NCBI RefSeq assembly: GCF_001431415.1 | Contig: NZ_LDJI01000022.1 | Span: 1 to 64,000 of the forward strand | Direction: 5' to 3' | DNA from: Stenotrophomonas humi | GTDB taxonomy: Bacteria; Pseudomonadota; Gammaproteobacteria; Xanthomonadales; Xanthomonadaceae | Length of the DNA: 64,000 bases | Part shown: positions 44,784 through 59,248 of the stretch, piece after piece | How positions within the stretch are numbered: the first letter of the stretch is position 1 | Layout of the letters: every line of letters starts with the position of its first letter | Notes under the pieces: generated by a model | The model's input: only the letters and a program-made list of their open reading frames with translations | Told to the model about the DNA's origin: nothing | Database searches by the model: none | Position numbers and translations under genes: made by a program

Positions 44784-46382
44784 TTACTGCAGATCCAGCG
44801 CCAGAAAGTACTTCACCGCCTGTCCGACGCCCGCACGCACGCAGCCAGCGCCCTGCCTGAGATCCTCGTCGGGGCGGCGTGGCAACGACAACCGGCGAAG
44901 CACCACGCCGATGTCGGCCGATGTGGTGACGACATACGCCGAGTCACACGTTGCGCCATCGCCGGTAGCCAGAATCGCGTCGAGCAGGCCATCGAAGACA
45001 AACCGGACATCCGGGTCTTCAGCCGCCGCTGCACCCTCGCCTGTCGCAAGGTCTTCCAGCGCATTCAGATGCAGGGGGTAGCGCCCCAGAAAGTCACGAT
45101 ATCCCTGCTTACGGACGTCGACCGGGTTCAGTGCACCGGCCGCTGAAGCATCAGCCTGGGCCAACGCATGGAGCTGCCTGCGAAGCGCCAGATACTCCGC
45201 CACCTCCATCATCGCCTCGGTGGAAGGAAAACCCGACTCCGCATCCAGGCGCGTGGGACCCAACTCACGCTGCAACCAATTGCCGTAGTACAGATGAGCA
45301 AATGCCGCCGCCGTCAGGCTGCGGTCGCGACTGGCAAAACGAACCTGCAATGCGGGGAAGAACATCGCCGCATCAGGATCCAGCACGGACGCGGCCGTCA
45401 CACCGGCCACGGCCGGCATCGTGTCCGGCCCCAGGTCCGCGCCGCGCGTCCACAGCAGACGCTCGGCACGATACGCCGGATGATCATCGGCACCGGCAGT
45501 GGCTTTTCCATAGCGTTTGACCCGCAGCATCACCTCGCTGCCAGCCACATGGGAATAGCGGTCAACGCCGAGCACCGTGTCCGTCCAATCCGAAACATGG
45601 GCACCGTCTGCGCCAGCGGTACCCAGCAGCACCTCACGGAACCGCAGGCAGCGCTCGCCCGGCAGCCACGTCACCCTGCATGGAGCGGGAGTTTCCTTGA
45701 CCTGCAGCAGCAGTTCAGGCGCCTGCAACTGAAGCCGGTCCGCCTCGCCCAGAGCTCGGCCCTCGAAGCGCAGCACCCCTCCGAAGCCATCCTGGACTTC
45801 GAGCTGCGGTCGGTCGTTCTTCGTCTGATCAACCCGCATGCGCAGGGCGTGACCACCCGAGAGCATCTGCACAAGACGCTGTTCAGTGCGGTAGGCAGCC
45901 TGTTGGCAGGTCAGCGCGGGCACACGCTCATGTGCCGCGCGGCGCAACGTCAGCTCCCAGGCCACGTCCCGCTGCGGGTCGGCGCCCTGCATCTGGAATC
46001 GCCGAAGCGTCAGACGGCCATCCACCTGGCGCTGGCACAGCTGGCTGTATACCAGCAACGAAGCTGTGGACGACGAGGCAGCATCCTCTCGCATGAACTC
46101 GAGAACAGGCGCGTGCTTGCCGAACGAAAACCAGCTGTACGGTTTTCCATCACGATCCAGCGCCGAGCTCAGCTGCCAGCGATAACCGGGAAGCAACATC
46201 TGATAGCGCCGCGCCGTTTCGCCCGCGACAGCTTCATCCGGGTGCGCAGGCACGGGGGCCAACACTGCAGGCAAGGGCCCCGCCACCGGAGGTTGCTGTG
46301 CTACCGCTGCGGGCGATCCTGCCACGCACAGCGCCAGCACAGCGCACTTCCCCAACCATCCCGCACGATATCCATTGGACAC
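44784..46382 (-). CDS. Unrecognised secreted protein, 532 residues
   Basis: GTG start at 46382, preceded by GGGAGG at six bases. A signal peptide (CAVLALCVAGSPAAVAQQ) is followed by a Pro/Ala stretch and a large mixed alpha/beta body with scattered Cys (LCQRQVDG, LTCQQAAYRT, RVTWLPGERCLRF) that could form disulfides in the periplasm. I recognise no domain or catalytic motif. Co-directional with ispH; 33 bases separate them, so they may be co-transcribed. Function unknown. Confidence 0.75.
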   Translation of the reverse strand: MSNGYRAGWLGKCAVLALCVAGSPAAVAQQPPVAGPLPAVLAPVPAHPDEAVAGETARRYQMLLPGYRWQLSSALDRDGKPYSWFSFGKHAPVLEFMREDAASSSTASLLVYSQLCQRQVDGRLTLRRFQMQGADPQRDVAWELTLRRAAHERVPALTCQQAAYRTEQRLVQMLSGGHALRMRVDQTKNDRPQLEVQDGFGGVLRFEGRALGEADRLQLQAPELLLQVKETPAPCRVTWLPGERCLRFREVLLGTAGADGAHVSDWTDTVLGVDRYSHVAGSEVMLRVKRYGKATAGADDHPAYRAERLLWTRGADLGPDTMPAVAGVTAASVLDPDAAMFFPALQVRFASRDRSLTAAAFAHLYYGNWLQRELGPTRLDAESGFPSTEAMMEVAEYLALRRQLHALAQADASAAGALNPVDVRKQGYRDFLGRYPLHLNALEDLATGEGAAAAEDPDVRFVFDGLLDAILATGDGATCDSAYVVTTSADIGVVLRRLSLPRRPDEDLRQGAGCVRAGVGQAVKYFLALDLQ

Positions 46383-46415
46383 ACCACACCTCCCTATGTG
46401 GCCTGGACCGTTGAG

Positions 46416-47366
46416 TCAGTCCACCAGCCTCAGCCGCAATTCCTTGGGCAAGGCGAACACCATCGACTCGGGCTCACCATCCAGTTCCGAAAGACCTTCC
46501 GCGCCCAACTCACGCAGACGCGCAATGACGCCATCCACCAGCACCTGCGGCGCGGACGCGCCGGCGGTCAGGCCGATGTGCCGCTTGCCCATCACCCACT
46601 GCGGGTCGATCTCGTGCGCACCGTCGATCAGGTAGGACTCCACCCCCTCGCGGCGTGCCAGTTCGGCCAGCCGGTTGGAGTTGGAGCTGTTCGGCGAACC
46701 GACCACCAGCACCAGATCGCATCGCTTGGCCAGATCGCGCACGGCGTCCTGGCGGTTCTGCGTGGCGTAGCAGATGTCGTCGTTCTTCGGGCCCTGCATC
46801 GCCGGGAAACGCGCGCGCAGCGCATCGATGATGCTGCGGGTATCGTCCACCGACAGCGTGGTCTGGGTGGTGTAGGCGAAGTTCTCCGGCTGATCGATGA
46901 CCAGCGTTGCCACGTCGTCCACATCTTCGACCAGGTAGATCTGGCCGGTGCCGCGTTCGCGGCTCCACTGGCCCATGGTGCCTTCCACTTCCGGGTGCCC
47001 TTCGTGGCCGATCAACACCACGTCACGGCCGGCACGGCAGTGGCGGGCCACTTCCAGGTGCACCTTGGTCACCAGCGGACAGGTCGCGTCGAACACCTTC
47101 AAGCCACGGCGATCCGCCTCGGTACGCACCGCCTGCGAGACGCCATGCGCACTGAAAATGACCGTATTACCATCCGGCACTTCGTCCAGTTCCTCGACGA
47201 AGATGGCGCCGCGCGCCTTCAGGTCATCCACCACGAAACGGTTATGCACTACCTCATGGCGCACATAGATCGGCGCGCCCAGGGTTTCGATGGCGCGTTT
47301 GACGATCTCGATGGCACGGTCTACACCGGCACAGAAACCACGGGGATTGGCGAGCAATACGTCCAT
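46416..47366 (-). CDS. ispH: 4-hydroxy-3-methylbut-2-enyl diphosphate reductase
   Basis: 316 residues, the usual length. The three 4Fe-4S ligands are Cys in [23 protein letters not shown] and [13 protein letters not shown]. Catalyses the last step of the MEP isoprenoid pathway, making IPP and DMAPP. ATG 47366 gives the standard [14 protein letters not shown] start; an upstream frame extension is basic and unlike the family. Lies 52 bases after lspA. Confidence 0.98.
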   Translation of the reverse strand: MDVLLANPRGFCAGVDRAIEIVKRAIETLGAPIYVRHEVVHNRFVVDDLKARGAIFVEELDEVPDGNTVIFSAHGVSQAVRTEADRRGLKVFDATCPLVTKVHLEVARHCRAGRDVVLIGHEGHPEVEGTMGQWSRERGTGQIYLVEDVDDVATLVIDQPENFAYTTQTTLSVDDTRSIIDALRARFPAMQGPKNDDICYATQNRQDAVRDLAKRCDLVLVVGSPNSSNSNRLAELARREGVESYLIDGAHEIDPQWVMGKRHIGLTAGASAPQVLVDGVIARLRELGAEGLSELDGEPESMVFALPKELRLRLVD

Positions 47367-47418
47367 CTTCAACGACTCCGACCGCTGACGGTCGCAAATG
47401 CGGGAACAGGTGCCGGAA

Positions 47419-47937
47419 TCATCCGGCTTTTTTTTCGGCCTTGCCGTCAAGCAAGCCCATCAAAGCGATACCGATGGCACCGACCACGATCGCCGAGTCG
47501 GCGATGTTGAACGACGGCCAGTTGTAATCACCAATATGCCATTGGATGAAATCAACCACGTGACCGTGAATCTGGCGGTCGATGACGTTGCCGATGGCAC
47601 CCCCGATCACCAGTGCATACGGCAATGCGGTCCGCCAGTTGGCACGCGGGGTGCGCGACAGCCAGAACGCCATCAGGCCACTGATAGCGATTGCCAGGAA
47701 CGTGAAGAACCACAGCTGCCAACCGCCGGCATCACTGAGGAAACTGAACGCGGCGCCGGTATTGTAGGTGCGGTACCAGTTCCAGTACTCCCCAAGGAAC
47801 CTGATGGGAAGCTTGACCGCCTGGAACTCAGGCAGGCTGGACAGCACCCAGGCTTTGCTCCACTGGTCCAGACCGATCACGGCGACGGATACCAGCAGGT
47901 AGATCAACGCATTGGGTTTAACAGCCTTTGCTTGCAT
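47419..47937 (-). CDS. lspA: Lipoprotein signal peptidase (signal peptidase II)
   Basis: 172 residues with four membrane segments. The aspartyl dyad motifs are [10 protein letters not shown] and [13 protein letters not shown]. Cleaves the signal peptide of diacylglyceryl-modified prolipoproteins. In the conserved murJ-ribF-ileS-lspA-ispH order; the 77-base gap to ileS shows no obvious terminator. Confidence 0.97.
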   Translation of the reverse strand: MQAKAVKPNALIYLLVSVAVIGLDQWSKAWVLSSLPEFQAVKLPIRFLGEYWNWYRTYNTGAAFSFLSDAGGWQLWFFTFLAIAISGLMAFWLSRTPRANWRTALPYALVIGGAIGNVIDRQIHGHVVDFIQWHIGDYNWPSFNIADSAIVVGAIGIALMGLLDGKAEKKAG

Positions 47938-48014
47938 GTAATACGCCTGTAGTGGACTGCGATGAAGCGGATGGGGCGCTTTTCGCCACCCACCCGCTTC
48001 GCGTGAGGCCCTGC

Positions 48015-50842
<2,828 letters not shown>

Positions 50843-50846
<4 letters not shown>

Positions 50847-51790
50847 GCAGTGGCTCGCAATCTGTGTTCGGAAAGGATGCGACGCGCCTGTTCGGCGTCG
50901 CGGTGCATCTGTTCGGTCAGCGCCGGCAGATCATTGAATTTCTCTTCGTCGCGCAACTTTGCGACAAACTCCACTTCGATGTGGCGACCATAAAGGTCGC
51001 CCTGGAAATCGAACAGGTGCGCCTCCAGCAAAGGCTCCACGCCCTGCACCGTCGGCCGCGTGCCAAAGCTCGACACCGAAGGCCACGGCTGCTCGAAAAC
51101 CCCGTGCACCCACGTCGCGTAGATACCAGAAAGTGCGGGTGTTTTCGGAAATCGCAAGTTGGCGGTTGGAAAGCCCAGCGTGCGGCCCAGCTGCTGCCCC
51201 CGCACCACCCGACCGCCGATGGCATACGGCCGCCCCAGCAGGTCACCGGCGTGGGCGAAGTTGCCCTCCCGCAGCAGCTCGCGGATGCGGGTGCTGGAGA
51301 TGCGCTCGCCGTTCAGATGCACCGGTTCGATCTCGCCGGCAACAAAGCCCAGCGCATCCCCCATGGCCCGCAGCAGTGCGATATCGCCACCACGGCGGTT
51401 TCCGAAGTGGAACTTGGGACCGATCCAGACTTCACGCGCCCCCAGCCGGCGCACCAGCATGTCGCGCACGAAATCCTCGGCCGTGATGGCTGCCATCTTG
51501 GCGTCGAAGCGCAGCAGACCCACGCCATCCACGCCGAGCCCACGCAGCGCTGCCACCTTGTCACGCGCCAGCATCAGTCGCGGCGGCGGGTTGTCCCTGG
51601 CAAAGAACTCGCGTGGCAGCGGCTCGAAAGCCAGCGCCACCGCCGGCACCCCCGATGCGCGCGCACGGGCGACCGCGTGGCGCACCAGCGCCCGGTGGCC
51701 CAGGTGCAGGCCGTCGAAAGCACCGATGCAGACCACGCTTCCCTGCGGGAACAACACCCCGCCTTCGACGTCTCTAAAAAGCCTGCTCAT
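50843..51790 (-). CDS. ribF: Bifunctional riboflavin kinase/FAD synthetase
   Basis: 315 residues. The N-terminal nucleotidyltransferase shows [14 protein letters not shown] (HxGH). The C-terminal riboflavin kinase starts near [20 protein letters not shown], containing the PTAN motif. Makes FMN, then FAD. ATG 51790 ([11 protein letters not shown]) is the family start; the 23-codon upstream extension is not. No FMN riboswitch is visible upstream, as expected inside this cluster. Confidence 0.97.
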
Positions 51791-51855
51791 TCCATCCGGA
51801 TCCAGCCCATACGGGCCGGTTCTGTCGTGTGTAGCCCGGAAGTATAGCGGTCGCC

Positions 51856-53484
51856 TCAATGCCCGCGCAGTTCACGGGGGCGATATCCCGTCAGCAACAG
51901 ACCTGCCGCATAAACCAGGCCGCCGGCACCCACCATGGCCAGAAGTCGCCAACCACGCTCCCACCAGACCCACTGCGCCCAGTCCGCCCAGAACAAGCGC
52001 AGCCCGAGCACCACCGCCGTCATCAGTACGCTGGCCACCGCCAGCTGAACCAGGAAGCGTCCCCAGCCCGGCTGGACCTGATACACCCGGGCACGACGCA
52101 GGTACCACCACAGCTGCAAGGCGTTTACCCAGCCCGCCACGGCGATGGCCAACGCCAGCAGGGCGTGCGCCCCTTCCACTTGCTTCAGTGCGCCCAGCCA
52201 GGAGCCATTGGCTGCAGCAAGCGCCGCCTGCCCCATCGGACTGAACCACAGCATCGCCAGGAAGAAGAGCGCGGTGCAGGCGACATTCATAGAAATGGAT
52301 ACCAGCGCAGCTTTCACCGGCGTACGTGTGTCCTGCCGCGAATAGAAGGCCGGCGCCAGCACCTTCACCAGCAGGAAGGCCGGCACCGCCAGCGATTGCG
52401 TCATCAGGCTCAGGCTGCTCATGCGCATGTCCTGCGCCGAGAAGCGGCCGTACTGGAACAACGTGGCCAGCAGCGGCTCGGCGCACAGCACCAGACCGAT
52501 GCATGCCGGAACACCGATCAGCAGGCACAGCCGGAAGCCCCAGTCCAACCCCTTGGAATAGCCGTCCGGATCGGATGCCGCATGACGCCCGGACAGGTGC
52601 GGCAGAATCACCGTACCGATCGCCACACCGAACATGCCCAGCGGGAACTCCAGCAGCCGGTCACTGTAGTAAAGCCAGGTGACACTGCCACTCATCAGCA
52701 GCGAGGCCGCCAGGGTGTTGAGCAGCAGATTGACCTGCGCCACCGAGGAGCCAAACAACGTCGGCACCATCAATTTCATGATTTTTCGCACGCCTGCATG
52801 CGCGAAATCCAGGCGCGGTCGCGGCAGCAGGCCCAGCCTGGCCAATGACGGCAACTGGAAGGCGAGCTGCAGCACACCCGCCACGAACACGCCCCAGGCC
52901 AGCGCCAGCACCGGCTCGTAGCCCCAGGCCTTCATGTGCGGCACCAGGCACAGCGCCGCAGCGATCATCGAGATGTTGAGCAGGATCGGAGACAGCGCAG
53001 GAATGGCGAAGCGCTGGTAGCTGTTCAGCACCCCGCCCACCAGTGATGCCAGCGATATGAACAGCGCGTACGGGAAGGTGATCTGCAGCATCAGCGTGGC
53101 CAGACGGGCCTGTTCGCCGTCCGGATCGAAGCCCGGCGCGAATACCCGCATCACCCATGGCGCCAGCAGCAGCGCCAGCGCGGTCACCACCAGCATCGAT
53201 GCGGTCAGCGCCCCGGCTACCCGGTCCACCAGCGCCTTGACCGCCGCGTGGTCACCCTTGGCCTTGTACTCGGCCAGCACCGGCACGAAGGCCATCGAGA
53301 ACGAGCCTTCGGCTGAGAGCCGACGCATGAAATTGGGAATCCTGAACGCGATGACAAAAGCATCCATCGCGGCGCTGGCACCAAAAACCTGCGCATAAAC
53401 CTGGTCCCGAACGAGCCCGCTGACGCGCGAAAGGAAGGTCATGGCACTGAAAACCGCCGTGGACCTGAGCAACCGACCACTCAC
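51856..53484 (-). CDS. murJ: Lipid II flippase
   Basis: 542 residues with about 14 membrane segments. RLLRSTAVFSAMTFLSRVSGLVRDQV at the start and FRIPNFMRRLSAEGSFSMAFVPV are MurJ/MviN signatures. Moves lipid II across the inner membrane for peptidoglycan synthesis. GTG 53484 is chosen: it follows AAGGGGAAG and gives the standard N-terminus; ATG 53562 would overlap the rpsT promoter region. Divergent from rpsT. Confidence 0.97.
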   Translation of the reverse strand: MSGRLLRSTAVFSAMTFLSRVSGLVRDQVYAQVFGASAAMDAFVIAFRIPNFMRRLSAEGSFSMAFVPVLAEYKAKGDHAAVKALVDRVAGALTASMLVVTALALLLAPWVMRVFAPGFDPDGEQARLATLMLQITFPYALFISLASLVGGVLNSYQRFAIPALSPILLNISMIAAALCLVPHMKAWGYEPVLALAWGVFVAGVLQLAFQLPSLARLGLLPRPRLDFAHAGVRKIMKLMVPTLFGSSVAQVNLLLNTLAASLLMSGSVTWLYYSDRLLEFPLGMFGVAIGTVILPHLSGRHAASDPDGYSKGLDWGFRLCLLIGVPACIGLVLCAEPLLATLFQYGRFSAQDMRMSSLSLMTQSLAVPAFLLVKVLAPAFYSRQDTRTPVKAALVSISMNVACTALFFLAMLWFSPMGQAALAAANGSWLGALKQVEGAHALLALAIAVAGWVNALQLWWYLRRARVYQVQPGWGRFLVQLAVASVLMTAVVLGLRLFWADWAQWVWWERGWRLLAMVGAGGLVYAAGLLLTGYRPRELRGH

Positions 53485-53508
53485 TAAACTTCCCCTTGAC
53501 AACTCGAC

Positions 53509-53537
53509 TTGACGTTCATTTGACCTGCCATCATACT
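53509..53537 (+). promoter_or_regulatory. Candidate rpsT promoter
   Basis: TTGACG (53509-53514), 17-base spacer, CATACT (53532-53537), about 48 bases before the rpsT GTG. Two further TTGAC hexamers (53496, 53520) lie in the same 100-base murJ-rpsT gap and could serve alternative or overlapping starts. Confidence 0.55.
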
Positions 53538-53584
53538 TGCGTGCTTGCTGTTCCCACCACACCGATTTTCAGGAAACCACCACC

Positions 53585-53854
53585 GTGGCCAATATCAAGT
53601 CCGCCAAGAAGCGCGCCAAGCAGACCGTTGTGCGCAACGCGCGCAACACGGCTCAGCGTTCGATGCTGCGCACCGCCGTCAAGAAGGTGATCAAGGCTCT
53701 GGACGCCAACGACGCCGCTGGCGCCGAGGCAGCCTTCGCCGTCGCCCAGCCGATTCTCGATCGTTTCAGCGCCCGTGGCCTGATTCACAAGAACAAGGCT
53801 GCGCGCCACAAGAGCCGCCTGACCGCCCGCATCAAGGCCATCAAGGCCGCCTGA
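53585..53854 (+). CDS. rpsT: 30S ribosomal protein S20
   Basis: 89 residues: [15 protein letters not shown] with GTG as start codon, basic and helical throughout, ending [11 protein letters not shown]. Binds 16S rRNA at the base of the small subunit. GTG 53585 gives the exact family start and has AGGAAA 9 bases upstream. Followed by a terminator and repeat copy e. Confidence 0.98.
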   Translation: MANIKSAKKRAKQTVVRNARNTAQRSMLRTAVKKVIKALDANDAAGAEAAFAVAQPILDRFSARGLIHKNKAARHKSRLTARIKAIKAA

Positions 53855-53893
53855 TTCGCGCGATCAGCGGGTGCCGCAAGGCTCCCGACATGA

Positions 53894-53921
53894 AAAACCC
53901 GGCCTTGTGTCGGGTTTTTTG
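53894..53921 (+). terminator. rpsT terminator
   Basis: AAACCCG...CGGGTTT stem followed by TTT, about 40 bases after the rpsT stop. Confidence 0.75.
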
Positions 53922-53951
53922 TTGGGCCAAGCGCAGACATCCAGCAGCCCC

Positions 53952-54085
53952 ACCCTCTCCCGCTTGCAGGGGAAGGCGCCCGAAGTACGGATGGGGGAGC
54001 TTTGGCTTTGGCTTTGGCTTTGGCTTTGGCTTTGGCTTTAAAGCTAGAGCGCCCTCACCCCCTCCCCCACCTTGCGGGAGAGACG
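53952..54085 (-). repeat. Composite two-hairpin intergenic repeat, copy e, with hexamer array
   Basis: Opens ACCCTCTCCCGCTTGCAGGGGAAGGCGCCCGAAG...GGATGGGGGAGC and closes GCCCTCACCCCCTCCCCCACC-TTGCGGGAGAG. Between the halves are six tandem copies of GCTTTG (53999-54034) plus a seventh variant. Together with the flanking terminators it fills the 323-base gap between convergent rpsT and obgE. Confidence 0.75.
53999..54034 (+). repeat. GCTTTG hexanucleotide tandem array (6 units)
   Basis: Six perfect contiguous copies of GCTTTG, followed by GCTTTA. It sits in the spacer of repeat copy e, where copies d and f have only one or two CTTTG/CTTTT-like words. Likely variable in length between strains through slippage. 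Confidence 0.9.
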
Positions 54086-54117
54086 CTTCAAGCGCGAAAC
54101 AGAAGCAGCAGGTGCAG

Positions 54118-54142
54118 AAAACCCGGCTTTCACCGGGTTTTT
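54118..54142. terminator. obgE-side terminator
   Basis: AAAACCCGG-CTTTCA-CCGGGTTTTT: perfect stem with T-runs on both strands, between convergent rpsT and obgE. Confidence 0.8.
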
Positions 54143-54177
54143 GCTGTTCGTCAGGCACCTGCGACAAGAGGCAATCC

Positions 54178-55383
<1,206 letters not shown>

Positions 55384-55420
55384 CTACCCACGCTGGGCGC
55401 GGGCACCTGCGTGTACGGAA

Positions 55421-55681
55421 TCAGGCTTCCGTAACAACGCTCACGGTACGACGCTTGTTGGCGCCCTTGACCGAGAATTCAACCTTGCCATCGAGCAGCG
55501 CGAACAGGGTGTGATCGCGGCCGAGGCCAACGCCTGCGCCCGGGTGGAACTGGGTGCCGCGCTGACGCACGATGATGTTGCCAGCTTCGATGGCCTGGCC
55601 ACCGAAGATCTTGACGCCCAAGTACTTCGGGTTGGAATCGCGACCGTTGCGCGAGGAGCCTACGCCCTTTTTATGTGCCAT
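55421..55681 (-). CDS. rpmA: 50S ribosomal protein L27
   Basis: 86 residues: [19 protein letters not shown] at the start, with [15 protein letters not shown] in the middle. Sits near the peptidyl-transferase centre. Follows rplU by 17 bases in the standard rplU-rpmA operon. Confidence 0.98.
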   Translation of the reverse strand: MAHKKGVGSSRNGRDSNPKYLGVKIFGGQAIEAGNIIVRQRGTQFHPGAGVGLGRDHTLFALLDGKVEFSVKGANKRRTVSVVTEA

Positions 55682-55698
55682 GACGGATTCTCCTTTGC

Positions 55699-56007
55699 TT
55701 AGCCGGCAATGCCGGTGATTTGGATTTCGGTGTAGTACTGACGGTGACCCTGACGCTTCATGTGGTGCTTACGGCGACGGAACTTGATGATCCGGACCTT
55801 GTCAGCGCGGCCATGGGCCACAACCGTAGCGGTCACCGAAGCGCCCTTCAGCGCGTCACCCAGCTTGATGCCGTCGGCATCGCCGAGCATCAGGATGTTG
55901 TCAAACTTGATCTCGCTGCCGGCTTCGACTTCGAGCTTTTCAACGCGAAGGGTTTCACCCTGCGCGACGCGGTATTGCTTACCGCCAGTTACCAGTACTG
56001 CGTACAT
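55699..56007 (-). CDS. rplU: 50S ribosomal protein L21
   Basis: 102 residues: [20 protein letters not shown] at the start and a basic [13 protein letters not shown] end. Binds 23S rRNA. First gene of rplU-rpmA, with an AGAGGA ribosome site. The 277-base region up to uvrA holds its promoter and leader; nothing more is visible there. Confidence 0.98.
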   Translation of the reverse strand: MYAVLVTGGKQYRVAQGETLRVEKLEVEAGSEIKFDNILMLGDADGIKLGDALKGASVTATVVAHGRADKVRIIKFRRRKHHMKRQGHRQYYTEIQITGIAG

Positions 56008-56284
56008 GACCAGACTTCCTCTGTAGTTATTGTGGTCGCCGTGCCGCCGTCGAGGGCGGACAGGAGCGGGATTTTAACGGCAGACCAAAGGTCGGGTCAA
56101 GTCACCCCCCGCCGTAAAACCCGAGCCTGAACAATGACCTGCCTTCAGGGCCATGCGGGAGCTGTGGACTGGCAAATGTGGCAATTGCCCCCAAATCACA
56201 AGGCCGCTAGGCTGATCGATTGCCGTCAGCTACGCCCCCCACATCTGCCCCGGCTCGCCGGTGGCGGTCAAAACCGGATTTCCC

Positions 56285-59248
56285 ATGGCGATGGATTTCA
56301 TCCGCATCCGCGGTGCGCGGACGCACAACCTCAAGAACATCGACCTCGACCTGCCCCGCGATAAATTGATCGTGATCACCGGCCTGTCCGGCTCGGGCAA
56401 GTCCTCGCTGGCGTTCGACACCATCTATGCGGAGGGCCAGCGCCGCTACGTCGAGTCGCTGTCGGCCTACGCGCGGCAGTTCCTGAGCGTGATGGAGAAG
56501 CCGGACCTGGATCATATCGAGGGCCTGTCACCGGCGATCTCGATCGAGCAGAAGTCCACCTCGCACAACCCGCGCTCGACCGTGGGCACGATCACCGAAA
56601 TCTACGACTATCTGCGCCTGCTGTATGCCCGCGTCGGCAGCCCACGCTGCCCGGATCACGGCTACCCGCTGGAAGCGCAGATCGTCAGCCAGATGGTGGA
56701 CCAGGTGCTGACACTGGATCCGGACCAGCGCTACATGCTGCTGGCCCCGGTGATCCGCGAACGCAAGGGCGAGCACGTGCAGGTGTTCGACCAGCTGCGT
56801 GCACAGGGCTTCGTGCGCGTTCGTGTGGATGGGGAGCTGTATGAAATCGATGCGGTGCCGGCACTGACCCTGCGCCAGAAGCACACCATCGAAGCGGTGA
56901 TCGACCGTTTCCGTCCGCGTGAGGACATCAAGCAGCGCCTGGCCGAGAGCTTTGAAACCGCACTCAAGCTGGGCGACGGCATGGCGTCGGTGATGCCGTT
57001 GGATGCCCCCAACGCGGAGCCACACCTGTTCTCTTCCAAGTACTCCTGCCCGGTGTGCGACTACGCATTGCCGGAACTGGAGCCACGCCTGTTCTCGTTC
57101 AATTCGCCGGTGGGCGCCTGCCCGGGCTGCGATGGCCTTGGCGTGGCCGAGTTCTTTGATCCCTCGCGCGTGGTGGTGCATCCGGAGCTGTCACTGGCCG
57201 CCGGTGCCGTGCGCGGCTGGGACCGCCGCAATGCGTATTACTTCCAGCTGATTGCCTCGCTCGCCAAGCACTACAAGTTCGATGTGGATGCCGCGTGGCA
57301 GTCACTGCCGGAGCATGTGCAGAAGGCCGTGTTGTACGGCAGCGGCGAAGACCAGGTGACCTTCACCTATTTCACCGAAGCCGGTGGCCGCAACCAGCGC
57401 AAGCATCGCTTCGAGGGCATCATTCCCAACCTCGAACGCCGCTACCGCGAGACCGAATCATCGGCCGTGCGCGAAGAGCTGGCCAAGTACATCAGCTCGC
57501 GGCCCTGCCCCGAGTGCAAGGGCGCGCGCCTGAACAAGGCCGCGCGCAACGTCTTCGTCGCCGACCGCCCGCTGCCGGAAATCGCTGTGTTGCCGATCGA
57601 TGAGGCCAAGCGCTTCTTCAGCGAGTTGTCGCTGCCGGGCTGGCGTGGCGAGATCGCCACCAAGATCGTCAAGGAGATCGGCGAACGCCTGGGCTTCCTG
57701 GTGGATGTTGGGCTGGACTACCTCACCCTGGAGCGCAAGGCCGACACCTTGTCCGGTGGCGAGGCGCAGCGCATCCGTCTGGCGTCGCAGATCGGTGCCG
57801 GCCTGGTCGGGGTGATGTACGTGCTCGACGAACCCTCCATCGGCCTGCACCAGCGCGACAACGAACGCCTGCTCGGCACCCTCACCCGCCTGCGCGACCT
57901 CGGCAATACGGTCATCGTCGTCGAGCATGACGAGGATGCGATCCGCCTGGCCGATTACGTGCTGGATATCGGCCCCGGTGCCGGCGTGCACGGCGGCGAA
58001 ATCGTCGGCCAGGGCTCGCTGCAGGACATCCTCGATGCACCGCGCTCGCTGACTGGCCAGTACCTGTCGGGCAAGCGGGCGATCGAGATTCCGGCGCGCC
58101 GCCACAAGGCCAACCCGAAGATGACGCTGCACCTGCGCGGCGCCAGCGGCAACAACCTCAAGGGCGTGGACCTGGACATCCCGGCCGGCCTGTTGACCTG
58201 CGTCACCGGCGTATCCGGCTCGGGCAAATCCACGCTGATCAACGACACGTTGTTCTCGCTGGCCGCCAATGAAATCAATGGCGCCTCGCATCCGATTGCC
58301 CCGTACAAAACGGTCGAAGGACTGGACCTGTTCGACAAGGTGGTGGACATCGACCAGTCGCCGATCGGTCGCACCCCGCGCTCGAATCCCGCCACCTACA
58401 CCGGCCTGTTCACGCCACTGCGCGAGTTGTATGCGCAGGTTCCGGAATCACGCGCACGCGGTTATTCGCCGGGGCGTTTCAGCTTCAACGTGCGTGGCGG
58501 CCGCTGCGAAGCGTGCCAGGGTGATGGCCTGATCAAGGTGGAAATGCACTTCCTGCCGGACGTGTATGTGCCCTGCGACGTCTGCCACGGCAAGCGCTAC
58601 AACCGCGAAACGCTGGAGATCCTCTACAAGGGCTACAACATCAACGACGTGCTGGAGATGACCGTCGAGGATGCGTTGCGCCTGTTCGAGCCGGTGCCGT
58701 CGATCGCGCGCAAGCTGGAAACGCTGGTCGACGTGGGCCTGAGCTACATCAAGCTCGGCCAGAGCGCGACCACGCTGTCCGGTGGTGAGGCGCAACGCGT
58801 GAAGTTGTCCAAGGAACTGTCGCGCCGCGATACCGGCCGCACCCTGTACATCCTGGATGAGCCGACCACCGGCCTGCATTTCCACGACATCGAAGCGCTG
58901 CTCGGCGTGCTGCACAAGCTGCGCGATGAAGGCAACACGGTGGTGGTGATCGAACACAACCTGGACGTGATCAAGACCGCCGACTGGGTTGTCGACCTGG
59001 GCCCGGAAGGCGGCCATCGCGGCGGCACCATCCTGGTCACCGGCACGCCGGAAGATGTGGCTGCGCATCCGGCCTCGTATACCGGCCAGTTCCTGGCAAA
59101 GATGCTGCCTTCCACCAGCGCGCGTCCGGAGCGCCCGGCTGCCGTGGCCAACAAGCCCGACGCCCGCCCGCCACGCAAGGAAAAGCCTGCCAAGAAGACG
59201 GCCACCAAGAAGGCCGCCACCACCCGCAAGAAAAAGGTTTCGGAATGA
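56285..59248 (+). CDS. uvrA: UvrABC excision nuclease subunit A
   Basis: 987 residues. Two ABC ATPase halves (Walker [13 protein letters not shown] near 35 and [12 protein letters not shown] near 648), three zinc-type Cys clusters ([37 protein letters not shown]) and ABC signatures [12 protein letters not shown] and [11 protein letters not shown]. Damage-recognition subunit of nucleotide excision repair. The C-terminus has an extra Lys/Ala/Pro-rich tail of ~40 residues ([20 protein letters not shown]), unlike E. coli UvrA (940). ATG 56285 or 56291 are both possible; an upstream GTG frame is not. Confidence 0.97.
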   Translation: MAMDFIRIRGARTHNLKNIDLDLPRDKLIVITGLSGSGKSSLAFDTIYAEGQRRYVESLSAYARQFLSVMEKPDLDHIEGLSPAISIEQKSTSHNPRSTVGTITEIYDYLRLLYARVGSPRCPDHGYPLEAQIVSQMVDQVLTLDPDQRYMLLAPVIRERKGEHVQVFDQLRAQGFVRVRVDGELYEIDAVPALTLRQKHTIEAVIDRFRPREDIKQRLAESFETALKLGDGMASVMPLDAPNAEPHLFSSKYSCPVCDYALPELEPRLFSFNSPVGACPGCDGLGVAEFFDPSRVVVHPELSLAAGAVRGWDRRNAYYFQLIASLAKHYKFDVDAAWQSLPEHVQKAVLYGSGEDQVTFTYFTEAGGRNQRKHRFEGIIPNLERRYRETESSAVREELAKYISSRPCPECKGARLNKAARNVFVADRPLPEIAVLPIDEAKRFFSELSLPGWRGEIATKIVKEIGERLGFLVDVGLDYLTLERKADTLSGGEAQRIRLASQIGAGLVGVMYVLDEPSIGLHQRDNERLLGTLTRLRDLGNTVIVVEHDEDAIRLADYVLDIGPGAGVHGGEIVGQGSLQDILDAPRSLTGQYLSGKRAIEIPARRHKANPKMTLHLRGASGNNLKGVDLDIPAGLLTCVTGVSGSGKSTLINDTLFSLAANEINGASHPIAPYKTVEGLDLFDKVVDIDQSPIGRTPRSNPATYTGLFTPLRELYAQVPESRARGYSPGRFSFNVRGGRCEACQGDGLIKVEMHFLPDVYVPCDVCHGKRYNRETLEILYKGYNINDVLEMTVEDALRLFEPVPSIARKLETLVDVGLSYIKLGQSATTLSGGEAQRVKLSKELSRRDTGRTLYILDEPTTGLHFHDIEALLGVLHKLRDEGNTVVVIEHNLDVIKTADWVVDLGPEGGHRGGTILVTGTPEDVAAHPASYTGQFLAKMLPSTSARPERPAAVANKPDARPPRKEKPAKKTATKKAATTRKKKVSE

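Noticed and set aside
45168..47510. 780-codon plus-strand ORF opposite ispH and the 532-residue gene
   Set aside because: Shadow of high-GC genes: Arg/His/Gln-rich, no domain or start signals, and it runs across two real genes.
51791..51855. FMN riboswitch before ribF
   Set aside because: Only 65 bases separate murJ and ribF; no room and no RFN-like conserved elements.
53999..54034. Possible CRISPR-like array
   Set aside because: Units are 6 bases with no spacers; it is a simple sequence repeat.
56261..56284. Upstream GTG start for uvrA at 56261
   Set aside because: Adds eight residues unlike the family and lacks a ribosome site; ATG 56285/56291 fit better.
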